From SIG598 sp045605025 (lineage in GTDB: Bacteria; Bacillota; Clostridia; Oscillospirales; Acutalibacteraceae): 64,000 bases of DNA. The translations under genes and the position numbers were made by a program. Below are positions 7,177 to 16,062 of this stretch, piece after piece. The DNA is taken from positions 1 through 64,000 of the forward strand of contig JAZUPE010000017.1 of the NCBI GenBank assembly GCA_045605025.1, written 5' to 3'. The notes under the pieces are model-generated. The model saw only the letters and a list, made by a program, of their open reading frames with translations. It made no database searches and had not been told where the DNA came from. Each line of letters starts with the position of its first letter. The first letter of the stretch is position 1.

Positions 7177-8613
7177 TCAACCGACCTGCTCAACGCGGAC
7201 GTTCCTGAGATAAACGTCTGCGGTGGAGCCGCTCAGACCCATGTTGAACTCAAGGCGGCCGGCGGGATCATCGCGCTCGGTCATGGTGAATTCGTATGTG
7301 AAGGTCTGCCAGTCGGGGGTGATGGTGACCTTGGTGTCCTGAAGATAACGCGCGTAGCCGTTGTTGGGGGCGGAAACGCACACGATCAGGTCACGGGTGT
7401 AGTTGGAAGCGGCGTCAAAGGATACGCGGTAGGTTTTGCCGTTGAGCATGGGCAGTTCGGGATGCACGAGCTGTACAGCGTAATCGACGGTGCCTTCGTT
7501 CTCGGTGGTGATGACCAGAGTGTTATCCTTGATTTCGGCAGCAGCCTTGCCGCCGTTGAAGAGCATGAAGCTCCAGTCAGTGCTGTCGGAAAGATCTTCT
7601 GCCACGGAAAAGTCACCGTTGTTGATGTAATTTCCGTCTTCGTTAGGATCGCGGTATTCCTTTTCGGGTCTGGTCACGTCGGTGTCGTATTCGGGCTTCT
7701 GGTAAACGCGCACATAGTCTATGAGGAACCTGGCGTTTTCAAAGTCGGTGGTCTCGTCGGGATTGCCGGGCCATGTGCCGCCGACAGCCAGATTGAGCTG
7801 CAGGTAGAAGTCCTGATCGAAGGGGGCAGGGTATGGCTTTTCCTCGCCGCTGTCAATGGCGGTGAACCAGTCGTTGCAGGTGATGGTGTGGTTGCCGTCG
7901 ACGTAGAAACGGATCTCGCCGGGCTCCCACTCAAGGCAGTATTCATGGAATCCGTCGGCAAAAGAGCCTTCTTCCAGCTTGATGGTGCCCTGCTGCTGAG
8001 CGTGGGGCTCGCCGTAGTGAATGGTGGTGTGGGCGGTGTCGGTCTGATGACCGAGGATTTCCATGATGTCGATCTCGCCGCACTTGGGCCATGTGCCGTA
8101 GAGGTTTTCCTTGGTGGGCATCATCCAGATGGCGGGCCACAGACCCTGTCCCTCGGGAACTTTGGCGCTCACGACAACTTTGCCGTAGGTAAAGTCGCAG
8201 CGGCCGCGGGTGTTGACCTTGCCGGAGGTGTAGTAATCCTTGCCGAAACGGTCGGTCTTGAGGGCGCGAAGAACAAGAACGCCGTCCTCAACGTATATGT
8301 TGTTGGGAGAATTGGTGTATTCCTGAAGCTCCTGATTGGTGTAGCCGGGATTGCGCTTCTCGGGATTCCACTTGTCACGATCCAGTTCGGTGCCGGAGAA
8401 TTCGTCGTTCCAGATGAGAGAATATCCCTCATACTCGGTGATGTTCTTCTCGGTTCCGGTGGGAAGTACAAGAGTATCCGCCGGTTCCTCAGCAACAGGA
8501 ACGTCGGCGGGAGTAACAACTGGAGTTTCCACGGCGGGTTCACCGCAGCCGGCGACAGCGCCGAGGGAAAGAGCAAGTGCGCATCCAAGGGCAAGCATCC
8601 TGATCTTTTTCAT
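7177..8613 (-). CDS. GH16 beta-glucanase lipoprotein (laminarinase/lichenase type) with C-terminal CBM4_9 module
   Basis: A 478-residue exported enzyme, anchored by a lipobox (LGAVAGC, Cys23) after a basic-hydrophobic signal. The linker to about residue 55 is rich in Pro, Val and Glu. The GH16 jelly roll follows (WNDEFSGTELD, GLWPAIWMMP). The catalytic motif GEIDIMEI gives nucleophile Glu180, Asp182 and acid/base Glu185. Residues about 328-477 resemble a CBM4_9 carbohydrate-binding module (NNGDFS start, VYLRNVRVEQVG end). Family members cut beta-1,3- or mixed beta-1,3-1,4-glucans. This is the only secreted hydrolase of the locus and would generate oligosaccharides at the cell surface. The start has AAAGGAG eight bases upstream. 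It is transcribed separately from the AraC gene next to it, with a terminator between them. Confidence 0.92.
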   Translation of the reverse strand: MKKIRMLALGCALALSLGAVAGCGEPAVETPVVTPADVPVAEEPADTLVLPTGTEKNITEYEGYSLIWNDEFSGTELDRDKWNPEKRNPGYTNQELQEYTNSPNNIYVEDGVLVLRALKTDRFGKDYYTSGKVNTRGRCDFTYGKVVVSAKVPEGQGLWPAIWMMPTKENLYGTWPKCGEIDIMEILGHQTDTAHTTIHYGEPHAQQQGTIKLEEGSFADGFHEYCLEWEPGEIRFYVDGNHTITCNDWFTAIDSGEEKPYPAPFDQDFYLQLNLAVGGTWPGNPDETTDFENARFLIDYVRVYQKPEYDTDVTRPEKEYRDPNEDGNYINNGDFSVAEDLSDSTDWSFMLFNGGKAAAEIKDNTLVITTENEGTVDYAVQLVHPELPMLNGKTYRVSFDAASNYTRDLIVCVSAPNNGYARYLQDTKVTITPDWQTFTYEFTMTERDDPAGRLEFNMGLSGSTADVYLRNVRVEQVG

Positions 8614-8647
8614 ACTGACTCTCCTTTGTGTTGTCTTATCATTTGCC

Positions 8648-8665
8648 GACAGTGCTCACACTGTC
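8648..8665 (-). promoter_or_regulatory. Inverted repeat in the GH16 upstream region
   Basis: GACAGTG-CTCA-CACTGTC is a perfect 7-bp-arm dyad about 35 bases before the GH16 start codon. It could be an operator or a leader hairpin. No clear promoter can be assigned around it. Confidence 0.4.
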
Positions 8666-8735
8666 AGAAGTACGTAAAATAATGATATTTTATTGACCGG
8701 CAACATTATATCGTAATTTGGCAAAAAGTATAAAA

Positions 8736-8782
8736 ATACCGGACTGGATCCACCTCAAACGCGGGTAGAGTCAGTCCGGTAT
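8736..8782 (-). terminator. Rho-independent terminator of the AraC regulator gene
   Basis: ATACCGGACTG (8736-8746) pairs with CAGTCCGGTAT (8772-8782). On the minus strand the stem is followed by TTTTTATACTTTTT. It lies 12 bases after the AraC stop. Confidence 0.8.
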
Positions 8783-8793
8783 ATTCTGTGAAA

Positions 8794-9567
8794 TCACGGA
8801 ACCAGTTTGTCGCGGCTCCAGACAAGACTCTGCCCGCGCTGATAGAATCGTTCGCGGTACTTGCGCGGAGTCACGCCGATTCTCTTGTGAAATACGTGCA
8901 CAAAGTAGCTCTGCGAAGCAAAGGCGAGATAATTGGCGATCTCGACTATGGGCATGTCTGAGTATTTCAGCAGCTTCTGTGCCTCGTCAAGTCTCAGTTC
9001 AATGATATATTCGCTGACGTTGATGCCCATCTCCTTCCTGAACAGCTTGGAGAGATAGCCCGCAGAGACGGCGGTATTAGCCGCAAGCTCATCGAGGGTA
9101 ATCTTCTCATGCAGGTGCAGATAAATATAGTCGATGGCACTCTTGACCGGTTTGGATATTTCCGGCAGCTGACGAATGGCATTCATTCGCCCGGTGAAAT
9201 CAAGAACCATCACGTGATGCAGCTGGACTATATCCTCGCTGGTCATCAGCTTGTCCATGCGGGTGATGTAGAAATCGCTCAGCCCGTATGCCTGTTCCAG
9301 TACCATGCCACCCTCAACGCAGAACCGGCTGACCAGCGCGGCGGTGATAATGAAATGGTAGCGCATATTCTGCAGTGCGCTTTCGGAAAGAATACCCATG
9401 CCCGCCGCCTTGGCGAAGTCGTTGTTTTCGCAGTTCCGGCGGACAAAATCAAGGTCACCGTTGCGCACAGCTTCATAAAAGGAGAATTCCGATTCCAGTG
9501 CCCGGTGGGAGCGGGTGATCTCACGCTGACGGAAGCTTTCCGCCAGCCATTCTTTTTCCATTGCCAT
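8794..9567 (-). CDS. AraC/XylS-family transcriptional regulator
   Basis: A 257-residue regulator. Residues 1-150 form an alpha-helical domain of the kind found in Firmicutes AraC proteins of sugar loci (not a cupin that I can see). The C-terminal 100 residues form the double helix-turn-helix: ITLDELAANTAVSAGYLSKL (first) and IVEIANYLAFASQSYFVHVF (second), ending with GVTPRKYRERF. Placed between the GH16 and GH5 genes and on the same strand, it is the natural candidate to control the beta-glucan genes. The start ATG at 9567 has AAAGGGG upstream; a second ATG lies two codons in. A good promoter lies at 9600-9628. Confidence 0.9.
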   Translation of the reverse strand: MAMEKEWLAESFRQREITRSHRALESEFSFYEAVRNGDLDFVRRNCENNDFAKAAGMGILSESALQNMRYHFIITAALVSRFCVEGGMVLEQAYGLSDFYITRMDKLMTSEDIVQLHHVMVLDFTGRMNAIRQLPEISKPVKSAIDYIYLHLHEKITLDELAANTAVSAGYLSKLFRKEMGINVSEYIIELRLDEAQKLLKYSDMPIVEIANYLAFASQSYFVHVFHKRIGVTPRKYRERFYQRGQSLVWSRDKLVP

Positions 9568-9599
9568 CCGGTCAGCCCCTTTACGCAGGTTATATGTCG

Positions 9600-9628
9600 A
9601 TTATAGCCCATGATTTGCAGGATATCAA
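9600..9628 (-). promoter_or_regulatory. Sigma-A-type promoter of the AraC gene
   Basis: Minus-strand TTGATA (9623-9628), 17-base spacer, TATAAT (9600-9605), 33 bases before the AraC start. Confidence 0.7.
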
Positions 9629-9646
9629 GCGGAAAAAGCGCATAAT

Positions 9647-9678
9647 AATGCCGCAGCCCGGAGGTGGTCTGCGGCATT
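9647..9678 (-). terminator. Terminator of the GH5 gene
   Basis: AATGCCGCAG (9647-9656) pairs with CTGCGGCATT (9669-9678), followed on the minus strand by an AT-rich run including CTTTTTCC. It lies just downstream of the GH5 stop. Confidence 0.65.
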
Positions 9679-9706
9679 GTACAGGTAGTCGGGTTTACAG
9701 CGAAAA

Positions 9707-10657
9707 TCAGAGGTAACGGACAAGTTCCTCGCGCACGCCGTCAAGACGGCTGTCGGAAATGCCGAAATCCATCTCCTTGTAACTCCATGCGGCGCGGGCA
9801 ATGCCGTGTCGTTCGAGAACCGCGTTGATGGCTTTGTACCATTTGACGGTATCCTCCGGAGTTGCGCGGTCAATGACTCCGTATTCACCGCAGTAGAGAA
9901 CGGTGTTGTTTCTGCGGGCGGTCTCGATGGCCTCGGCAAACAGGTTTTCAAAATACTCCTCGGTGGTGGCGCTGTCCTCAAAAGCCATACGCTCCTCGGG
10001 GACGATCTTGTCGGTCCATGTGGCGCCCTGATGGGTGAACTTGAGGGGCTCGTAGCAGTGGAAGTTGTAGACAATTCTGTCGTCACAGGGAGGAGCCAGA
10101 TCCTTGACCGCTTCGGCGCTGTTGTTATAGTAGCTGCCGATGAGAATGAGTGTCTCGGGAGCGCACACTCTGATTCGCCGTACGCAGGCGACGCTCAGGC
10201 GGTTCCATGTGTCAATGTATTCCTTTGCGGTGACCTCGTTGAGCAGCTCAAAGGCAACTTCGTTGGGAAGATTACCGAAGTGACGGGAAATCTCCTCCCA
10301 CAGCAGACAGAAGCGTTCCTGCAGTGAATCGCTCTCAAAAAAGCCGCGCTCGCCATAATGAACGTCAAAGGAGAAGCCTGCGGTCTTGTGCAGGTCGAGA
10401 ATGACCTTGAGACCGTTCTTTCTGCACCAGCCGATAGCCTTTTCGATGCGGGCAAAGCCTTCTGCCTTATAAGTGCCGTCATCGTTTTCCAGCACGTTGT
10501 AGTCGATGGGGATACGTACATGATCCAGCCCCCATGAAGCAATCCGGGCGATATCGCTCTCGGTGATGAAGTTGTTGAGGCGGTCTTCGCTGTAGTCGCA
10601 CTGGGAAAGCCAGCCGCCGAGATTTATTCCGCGATGAAATCCTTTGCTTCTGAGCAT
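9707..10657 (-). CDS. GH5 family glucanase, cytoplasmic
   Basis: A 316-residue single-domain GH5 enzyme (retaining beta-glucanase, TIM barrel). Visible signatures are FHRGINLGGWLSQ at the start, DHVRIPIDYNVL, the acid/base Glu141 in FELLNEV, a conserved YNFHCYEP and the nucleophile Glu258 in YCGEYGV. The end is a Trp-containing AAWSYKEMDFG. There is no signal peptide or carbohydrate-binding module, so it should work inside the cell on short beta-glucans. The ATG at 10657 is preferred over a GTG four codons upstream because AAGGTGG lies eight bases before it. Exact specificity (cellodextrinase, exo-1,3-glucanase or related) cannot be decided here. Confidence 0.9.
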   Translation of the reverse strand: MLRSKGFHRGINLGGWLSQCDYSEDRLNNFITESDIARIASWGLDHVRIPIDYNVLENDDGTYKAEGFARIEKAIGWCRKNGLKVILDLHKTAGFSFDVHYGERGFFESDSLQERFCLLWEEISRHFGNLPNEVAFELLNEVTAKEYIDTWNRLSVACVRRIRVCAPETLILIGSYYNNSAEAVKDLAPPCDDRIVYNFHCYEPLKFTHQGATWTDKIVPEERMAFEDSATTEEYFENLFAEAIETARRNNTVLYCGEYGVIDRATPEDTVKWYKAINAVLERHGIARAAWSYKEMDFGISDSRLDGVREELVRYL

Positions 10658-10927
10658 GATGTTATCCACCTTTCAGTACATTTTTACGATTAAGCCTAAA
10701 CACAATATATCACAGGAGCGCCGGCGATAATATCAAAATTATGCTTATTTTGTAAGAAATTGGCTGCGCATGTTCAGTTCGGCAGTTTCTGGAAGAAATA
10801 CAGGCAGAAATTGTCTGTGCCAGAGCATAAAGCAAGCATACTTGACAGCGAAAAAGACAGATCAGCACAGCAAAAGCCCGCGGAAACCGCAAAGCGGAGT
10901 ATCCATGGGTTTTGATGATATCTGCAA

Positions 10928-11623
10928 TCAGCAGCTTTCGTCGTTTTCCAGCAGACCGGGGAACACGGCTTTGATGATCCGCTCACTGACCGGCAGGAAA
11001 AGCTGTACCATGGGACCGATAATGAACGCCGCGGCGATGGTGCCGATACCGAACACTCCGCCAAGCAGGATGCCGGTGACGGTGAAGATAACGTCGCAGG
11101 CGATGCGCACCCACTGGAACCGGATATTGAAGCGGGTGTTGAGTTTATCGGTGAGAATAACGGCGATGAGGTCGTTGGGTCCGGTGCCGGAATTGCTGCG
11201 GATGACCATGGACATGCCCAGACTGAGGATAACGCAGCCTGCAAGCATAGACACAACGCGCAGGATCATGTTGGCTTCGGCATTGATGAAGCCGCCGAGC
11301 AGCCAGGAGAACAGGTCGATAATCCATCCGCCGCAGAAAGCACATATAAAGGTTCCCGGCTTGACATAGCCTTTTGTTGTGATGAGCATCACAACCATCA
11401 GCAGAATGAGCGCAATGACGTGGCAGGTGCCTACCGTCAGTCCGCATTTGTTGGAAATACCCTGAATCAGCAGCGTGAAGGTGTCGGTTCCCAGACTGGA
11501 AACAAGGAACAAAGCCACACCGAGGTGAGCGATTGTCAGTCCGGCGAACAGCGCGATGAGTCCCTGAGTCCATTGTTTTATCGAGCGTTTTGAAGTGTCG
11601 GCGGCAAACTCTTTCTGAGCCAT
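10928..11623 (-). CDS. YczE/YyaS/YitT-type integral membrane protein
   Basis: A 231-residue hydrophobic protein with about five membrane helices. It carries the family signature near the end, GVFGIGTIAAAFIIGPMVQLF, and SLGTDTFTLLIQGISNKCGL and SNSGTGPNDLIAV, which recur in YczE relatives. The biochemical role of the family is not known; transport has been suggested. The start has GAGG upstream. It is monocistronic between the GH5 gene and the divergent sugar transporter, with its own promoter at 11680-11708. Confidence 0.8.
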   Translation of the reverse strand: MAQKEFAADTSKRSIKQWTQGLIALFAGLTIAHLGVALFLVSSLGTDTFTLLIQGISNKCGLTVGTCHVIALILLMVVMLITTKGYVKPGTFICAFCGGWIIDLFSWLLGGFINAEANMILRVVSMLAGCVILSLGMSMVIRSNSGTGPNDLIAVILTDKLNTRFNIRFQWVRIACDVIFTVTGILLGGVFGIGTIAAAFIIGPMVQLFLPVSERIIKAVFPGLLENDESC

Positions 11624-11679
11624 ATCATTACCTCACATATACTAAAGTCTTAAAGGTACCGGAAAATTCTGTCTGGCAC

Positions 11680-11708
11680 ATTATAGCACATATGAACCGA
11701 TATGTCAG
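11680..11708 (-). promoter_or_regulatory. Promoter of the YczE-like gene
   Basis: Minus-strand CTGACA (11703-11708), 17-base spacer, TATAAT (11680-11685). Confidence 0.65.
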
Positions 11709-11884
11709 TATGTTTTGAGTAATTCGGTTTTTGCTGAGAAATGTAATAATATGAATACTTGAGAACAAAAAACAGGTTTAATTAGGATTTTTAAATAATT
11801 GCTCAAAATTTTCACGAATTGTGTATTCTTCTACATTTCGCTAATCCTGCTTGAAAAAAATTGACCGATTGATGAAAATAGATA

Positions 11885-11913
11885 TTGACAAACTGTGAAT
11901 GGGCAAATATAAT
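11885..11913 (+). promoter_or_regulatory. Near-perfect sigma-A promoter of the chvE-mmsAB operon
   Basis: TTGACA (11885-11890), 17-base spacer, TATAAT (11908-11913). Expected start near 11920 leaves a long untranslated leader. Confidence 0.85.
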
Positions 11914-12116
11914 AAACGCGAAAGGGGAGATGACCCCAAAACGATTGAATCTGACGAAAAGCGTGATTCTGCTATATTACATATATATAAAAGTATATAA
12001 AAGCCGCTTTTTGCCACACGGATTTCTGTTGGATTCATCAGCGTTCGGGAATAGTTTCCGCCCTGTGTGGAAATGAAATATCCAAACATTCTCAAAAAAG
12101 GAAAGGAAGAAAAACA

Positions 12117-13178
12117 ATGAAGAAAATCCTCGCAATCGTACTCGCAATGCTCATGCTGTTCTCTTGCGTAGCATGTGCCGGCGCAAAGGTCGATCCCGAC
12201 AAGCTGGTCGGCGTTTCCATGCCCACCAAGGATCTGCAGCGCTGGATCCAGGACGGCGCCAACATGAAGGATCAGCTCGAAAAAGCTGGTTATTCCGTTG
12301 ACCTCCAGTATGCAGGCAACGACATCGCTACTCAGGTTTCTCAGCTCGAAAACATGATCGCCAACGGCTGTAAGGTTCTGGTTATCTCCGCTATCGACGG
12401 CGAATCTCTCGGCACCGTTCTGGCCAAGGCCAAGGAAGCCAAGATTCCCGTTATCGCTTATGACCGTCTGATCATGAACTCTGACGCTGTTTCCTACTAT
12501 GCCACTTTCGACAACTGGCTGGTTGGCGTCAAGCAGGGCGAGTATCTCCGCGACAAGCTGGATCTCGACAATGCTGCCGGTCCCTTCAACATTGAGTTCA
12601 TCACCGGTGACCCCGGCGACAACAACATCAACTTCTTCTTCGACGGTGCTATGAGCATCCTGCAGCCCTATCTGGATAGCGGCAAGCTGGTTTGCCCCTC
12701 CGGCCAGACTGAGAAGTCCGTCGTTGCTACTGCTAACTGGGCTTCCGATGCTGCTCAGGCTCGTTTCGAGAACATCCTCGGCACCTACTATGCTGATGGC
12801 ACCAAGCTGGATGCTGTTATGGCTTCCAACGACTCCACCGCTCTGGGCGTTGCCAACGCTCTCGAGTCCTCCTACAGCGGCGGCAACACCGTCCTCCTCA
12901 CCGGTCAGGACTGCGACATCGCTTCCGTTAAGAACATGATCGCCGGCAAGCAGAGCATGTCCATCTTCAAGGACACCCGTACTCTGGCTGCCAAGACCGT
13001 CGAGATGGTCGACGCTCTGATGAAGGGCACCGAGCCTCCCGTAAATGACACCGAGACTTACGACAACGGCACTGGTATCATCCCCAGCTTCCTTTGCGAG
13101 CCGGTCTTCGCTGACATCAACAATTACGAAGAGCTCCTCATCAAGTCCGGTTACTACACTGCTGATCAGCTCAAGTAA
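12117..13178 (+). CDS. chvE: Sugar-binding lipoprotein of a multiple-monosaccharide ABC transporter
   Basis: A 353-residue periplasmic-binding-protein type 1 lipoprotein that captures aldoses outside the cell and delivers them to MmsA-MmsB. The signal is MKKILAIVLAMLMLF and the acylated Cys is in LFSC or CVAC. The mature part starts VGVSMPTKDLQRWIQDG and contains the typical hinge and ligand regions (LVISAIDGESL, VIAYDRLIMNSD, VMASNDSTALGVANAL, LTGQDCD). It matches the ChvE/GguA-type subgroup, not XylF or RbsB, by its length and the DRLI block. Codon choice is strikingly uniform (GCT, GTT, TCC, ACC, CTG), as in highly expressed genes. AAAGGAAAGGAAG precedes the start, and a hairpin separates it from mmsA. 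Confidence 0.92.
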   Translation: MKKILAIVLAMLMLFSCVACAGAKVDPDKLVGVSMPTKDLQRWIQDGANMKDQLEKAGYSVDLQYAGNDIATQVSQLENMIANGCKVLVISAIDGESLGTVLAKAKEAKIPVIAYDRLIMNSDAVSYYATFDNWLVGVKQGEYLRDKLDLDNAAGPFNIEFITGDPGDNNINFFFDGAMSILQPYLDSGKLVCPSGQTEKSVVATANWASDAAQARFENILGTYYADGTKLDAVMASNDSTALGVANALESSYSGGNTVLLTGQDCDIASVKNMIAGKQSMSIFKDTRTLAAKTVEMVDALMKGTEPPVNDTETYDNGTGIIPSFLCEPVFADINNYEELLIKSGYYTADQLK

Positions 13179-13231
13179 TCTTACCCAAGGCAACCTAACT
13201 ATACAATTTCAGTATAGCTTAACTTAAAGGG

Positions 13232-13268
13232 GATGCAGGCGGTTCATCCGCCTGCATCTTTCTTCTTA
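13232..13268 (+). terminator. Intra-operon hairpin between chvE and mmsA (partial terminator or 3' stabiliser)
   Basis: GATGCAGGCGG (13232-13242), 5-base loop, CCGCCTGCATC (13248-13258), then TTTCTTCTTAT. An 11-bp stem with a T-rich tail 54 bases after the chvE stop would yield excess binding protein over membrane components. Confidence 0.8.
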
Positions 13269-13290
13269 TAACGACAACGGAGGAAGTAAC

Positions 13291-14868
13291 ATGGCAAAAG
13301 TACTTCTTGAAATGAGAAATATCGTCAAAGAATTCTCCGGCGTCAGAGCGCTGAATGACGTTAACTTCAAGGTAGAAGAGGGCGAGATTCACGCGCTGAT
13401 CGGCGAAAACGGCGCGGGTAAATCCACGCTGATGAACGTCCTGTCCGGCGTTTTCCCCCATGGTAACTACCAGGGCGAAATCATCTTTGACGGAAATGTA
13501 TGCCGCTTCAACACCATTAAAGACAGTGAGAAAAAAGGCATCGTAATCATTCATCAGGAACTGGCACTTATCCCTTACATGAGCATTGGTGAAAATATGT
13601 TCCTCGGCAACGAGCAGGGAGCAAGATTCGCCATTGACTGGAATAAAACACATACAGAAGCTGAAAAGCATCTGAGAACAGTTGGTCTTTCCGAATCTTC
13701 CCATACGCTGATCAAAGATATCGGCGTTGGTAAGCAGCAGCTGGTTGAAATCGCAAAGGCACTTGCGAAAAACGCCCGTCTGCTGATTCTGGATGAGCCT
13801 ACATCCTCGCTCAACGAATCCGACTCCAAGGCGCTTCTCGATCTGCTGCTCAGACTCAAGCAGGAAGGCTTAACTTCGATTATTATCTCTCATAAACTAA
13901 ATGAGGTATCATACGTAGCCGATTCCATTACTATTCTGCGCGACGGCGCGACCATTGAAACCCTTGACAATCGCAACAGAGGAGATATTTCCGAGGCCCG
14001 CATCATTCAGGGCATGGTTGGTCGAGAGATTTCCGACCGATTCCCCAAGCGTCCCGATGTGCAGGTCGGCGATGTTCAGCTTGAAGTCAAGAACTGGAAC
14101 GTATACCATCCCCTTTATACCGAGCGCAAAGTGGTTGACGATGTCAGCATCAATGTGCGCAAGGGCGAGGTTATCGGCATCTACGGTCTGATGGGCGCGG
14201 GACGTACCGAGCTGGCGATGAGTATCTTTGGCAGAAGTTACGGCACCGCCATTTCCGGCGATCTGCTGCTGGACGGCAAGCCTGTCCATCTCAGGAACGC
14301 ACTGGACGCCATCAATCACAAGATCGCGTACGTTACCGAGGACAGAAAGGGCAACGGTCTGATCCTCAGCAACTCCATCAAGACAAACACTTCTCTGGCA
14401 AACCTTAAGGGCGTGTCAAAGCGCGGCGTCATTGACGGTGACCTCGAGCAGGCAGCTGCCATTGAGTACCGCGAAAAGCTCAAGACCAAGTGTACCTCGG
14501 TTGAACAGCTCGTCGGCAGCCTCTCCGGCGGTAACCAGCAGAAGGTTCTGCTGGCCAAATGGATGTTTGCCGGTCCCGATGTACTTATTCTCGATGAGCC
14601 GACCAGAGGTATCGACGTCGGCGCGAAGTACGAGATCTACTGCATCATCAACCAGCTTGCCGCCGAAGGCAAGTCGGTTATCATGATCTCTTCCGAGCTG
14701 CCCGAGGTTCTGGGCATGAGCGACCGCATCTACGTTATGAACGAAGGCCGCATGGTCGCAGAGCTGCCCGCGGAGGAAGCCACTCAGGAGATCATTATGG
14801 AGCACATCATGCGTTCCACCAGAGATGTCACCGCAAATGTTGCTAAAGATGAAGTCAAAGGAGCGTAA
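13291..14868 (+). CDS. mmsA: Multiple-monosaccharide ABC transporter, duplicated ATP-binding protein
   Basis: A 525-residue protein with two fused ABC ATPase domains that powers sugar import with MmsB. The first half has Walker A GENGAGKST, a degenerate signature (IGVGKQQLVEIAKAL) and Walker B RLLILDEPT. The second half (from about residue 260) has the shorter glycine loop GLMGAGRTE, the signature LSGGNQQKVLLAKW and Walker B VLILDEPTRGIDVGAK. A degenerate C-terminal Walker A is normal for this MglA/RbsA/XylG type. The start has CGGAGG upstream, and mmsB follows after six bases. Confidence 0.93.
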   Translation: MAKVLLEMRNIVKEFSGVRALNDVNFKVEEGEIHALIGENGAGKSTLMNVLSGVFPHGNYQGEIIFDGNVCRFNTIKDSEKKGIVIIHQELALIPYMSIGENMFLGNEQGARFAIDWNKTHTEAEKHLRTVGLSESSHTLIKDIGVGKQQLVEIAKALAKNARLLILDEPTSSLNESDSKALLDLLLRLKQEGLTSIIISHKLNEVSYVADSITILRDGATIETLDNRNRGDISEARIIQGMVGREISDRFPKRPDVQVGDVQLEVKNWNVYHPLYTERKVVDDVSINVRKGEVIGIYGLMGAGRTELAMSIFGRSYGTAISGDLLLDGKPVHLRNALDAINHKIAYVTEDRKGNGLILSNSIKTNTSLANLKGVSKRGVIDGDLEQAAAIEYREKLKTKCTSVEQLVGSLSGGNQQKVLLAKWMFAGPDVLILDEPTRGIDVGAKYEIYCIINQLAAEGKSVIMISSELPEVLGMSDRIYVMNEGRMVAELPAEEATQEIIMEHIMRSTRDVTANVAKDEVKGA

Positions 14869-14874
14869 AATACT

Positions 14875-16050
14875 ATGACCAACAAGAAATCTGTTTCCGC
14901 ATGGGTACAGAAATATACCATGCTTATCGTTCTGGCTCTGGTTACGCTGTTCTTTACACTCGGAACCGGCGGAGCAATTCTCAGACCCATGAACATCACC
15001 AACCTCATCGCCCAGAACGCCTACGTTTTCGTTCTGGCAACCGGTATGCTTCTGTGCATACTCACCGGCGGGAACATTGACCTGTCCGTCGGTTCTGTAG
15101 TCTGCTTCGTCGGTGCCGTCGGCGCCGAAATGATGACCAAGGGCATCAATATGTGGATCTGCGTGGCTGCTATGCTGCTCATCGGTCTGCTCATCGGTGC
15201 ATGGCAGGCATTCTGGATCGCCTATGTGCGTGTCCCGCCGTTTATCGTCACCCTCGCCGGCATGCTTATTTTCCGCGGTCTTTCCAACGTCGTTCTCGAA
15301 GGTATGACCGTTTCCGTTGAAGACGAGACCTTTGTCAAGATCTTCGGCGGCGGCGCAAACTGCTATCTGCCCGATTTCCTGGGCGGCGGAAGCGTTAACC
15401 TGCTGACTATCGTTGTCGGTGTTGTTGTCTGCGCCATGTTTGTTTTCATGCAGATCAACAGCCGCAAGAACAGACTCAGCAAGGGCTTTGAGGTTGAAAG
15501 CCTCACTTCCATGATCACCAAGACTGTTCTGATCGTTGCTGTTATCGCTTTCTTTACCTTCCAGCTCAGCCAGTACAAGGGTATCCCCACCGCTCTGGTA
15601 TGGGTCGTAGTAATCATTGCCATCTACGCCTACATCACCTCCAAGACCACCACCGGTCGTTATCTGTACGCTGTCGGCGGCAACGAAAAAGCCACCAAGC
15701 TGTCCGGTATCGACACCAACAAGGTCTACTTCTTCGCTTACACCAACATGGGTCTGCTGGCTGCCTTCGCAGGTATGCTCACCATTGCCCGTATGACTTC
15801 CGCTCAGCCCACCTACGGCCAGAACTATGAGATGGATGCCATCGGCTCCTGCTTCATCGGCGGCGCTTCCGCTTACGGCGGAATCGGTACCGTTCCCGGC
15901 GTTATCGTCGGTGCTATCCTGATGGGTGTTATCAACCTCGGCATGAGCATCATGGGCGTTGACGCCAACTGGCAGAAGGTCGTCAAGGGTCTGGTTCTGC
16001 TTGCGGCTGTCATCTTCGACATCGTTTCCAAGCGTTCCAAGAACAACTGA
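14875..16050 (+). CDS. mmsB: Multiple-monosaccharide ABC transporter permease
   Basis: A 391-residue BPD_transp_2 permease with about ten membrane helices. It shows the family blocks GGNIDLSVGSVVCFVGAVGAE, PPFIVTLAGMLIFRGLSN and, in the second half, GRYLYAVGGNEKATKLSGI, SCFIGGASAYGGIGTVPG and NLGMSIMGVDANWQKVVKGL. Length and sequence fit MmsB/GguB and not the shorter RbsC. The ribosome site AAAGGAG lies in the end of mmsA. The gene is followed after 12 bases by a small unknown gene that probably belongs to the same transcript. Confidence 0.93.
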   Translation: MTNKKSVSAWVQKYTMLIVLALVTLFFTLGTGGAILRPMNITNLIAQNAYVFVLATGMLLCILTGGNIDLSVGSVVCFVGAVGAEMMTKGINMWICVAAMLLIGLLIGAWQAFWIAYVRVPPFIVTLAGMLIFRGLSNVVLEGMTVSVEDETFVKIFGGGANCYLPDFLGGGSVNLLTIVVGVVVCAMFVFMQINSRKNRLSKGFEVESLTSMITKTVLIVAVIAFFTFQLSQYKGIPTALVWVVVIIAIYAYITSKTTTGRYLYAVGGNEKATKLSGIDTNKVYFFAYTNMGLLAAFAGMLTIARMTSAQPTYGQNYEMDAIGSCFIGGASAYGGIGTVPGVIVGAILMGVINLGMSIMGVDANWQKVVKGLVLLAAVIFDIVSKRSKNN

Positions 16051-16062
16051 TAACCTTTCAGC

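Larger units (their letters stand above)
11624..12116. other. 493-base divergent intergenic region between the YczE-like gene and chvE
   Basis: An AT-rich control region. It holds a minus-strand promoter at 11680-11708, a near-consensus plus-strand promoter at 11885-11913, and a leader of about 195 bases before chvE. The leader has a pair of distant complementary arms (CCACAC near 12014 and GTGTGG near 12065) that could close a long stem. No convincing open reading frame is present; a 63-codon frame opening at the -35 box lacks a ribosome site. Confidence 0.7.

Noticed and set aside
7162..8682. A 506-codon plus-strand frame opposite the GH16 gene
   Set aside because: Antisense shadow of a gene with an intact catalytic motif and signal peptide.
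10870..10900. Terminator after the YczE-like gene
   Set aside because: Only 4-bp stems (CCGC/GCGG) with alternative pairings can be formed, too weak to call.
11885..12076. A 63-codon frame in the leader of chvE
   Set aside because: It opens at the -35 box of a strong promoter and has no ribosome site.
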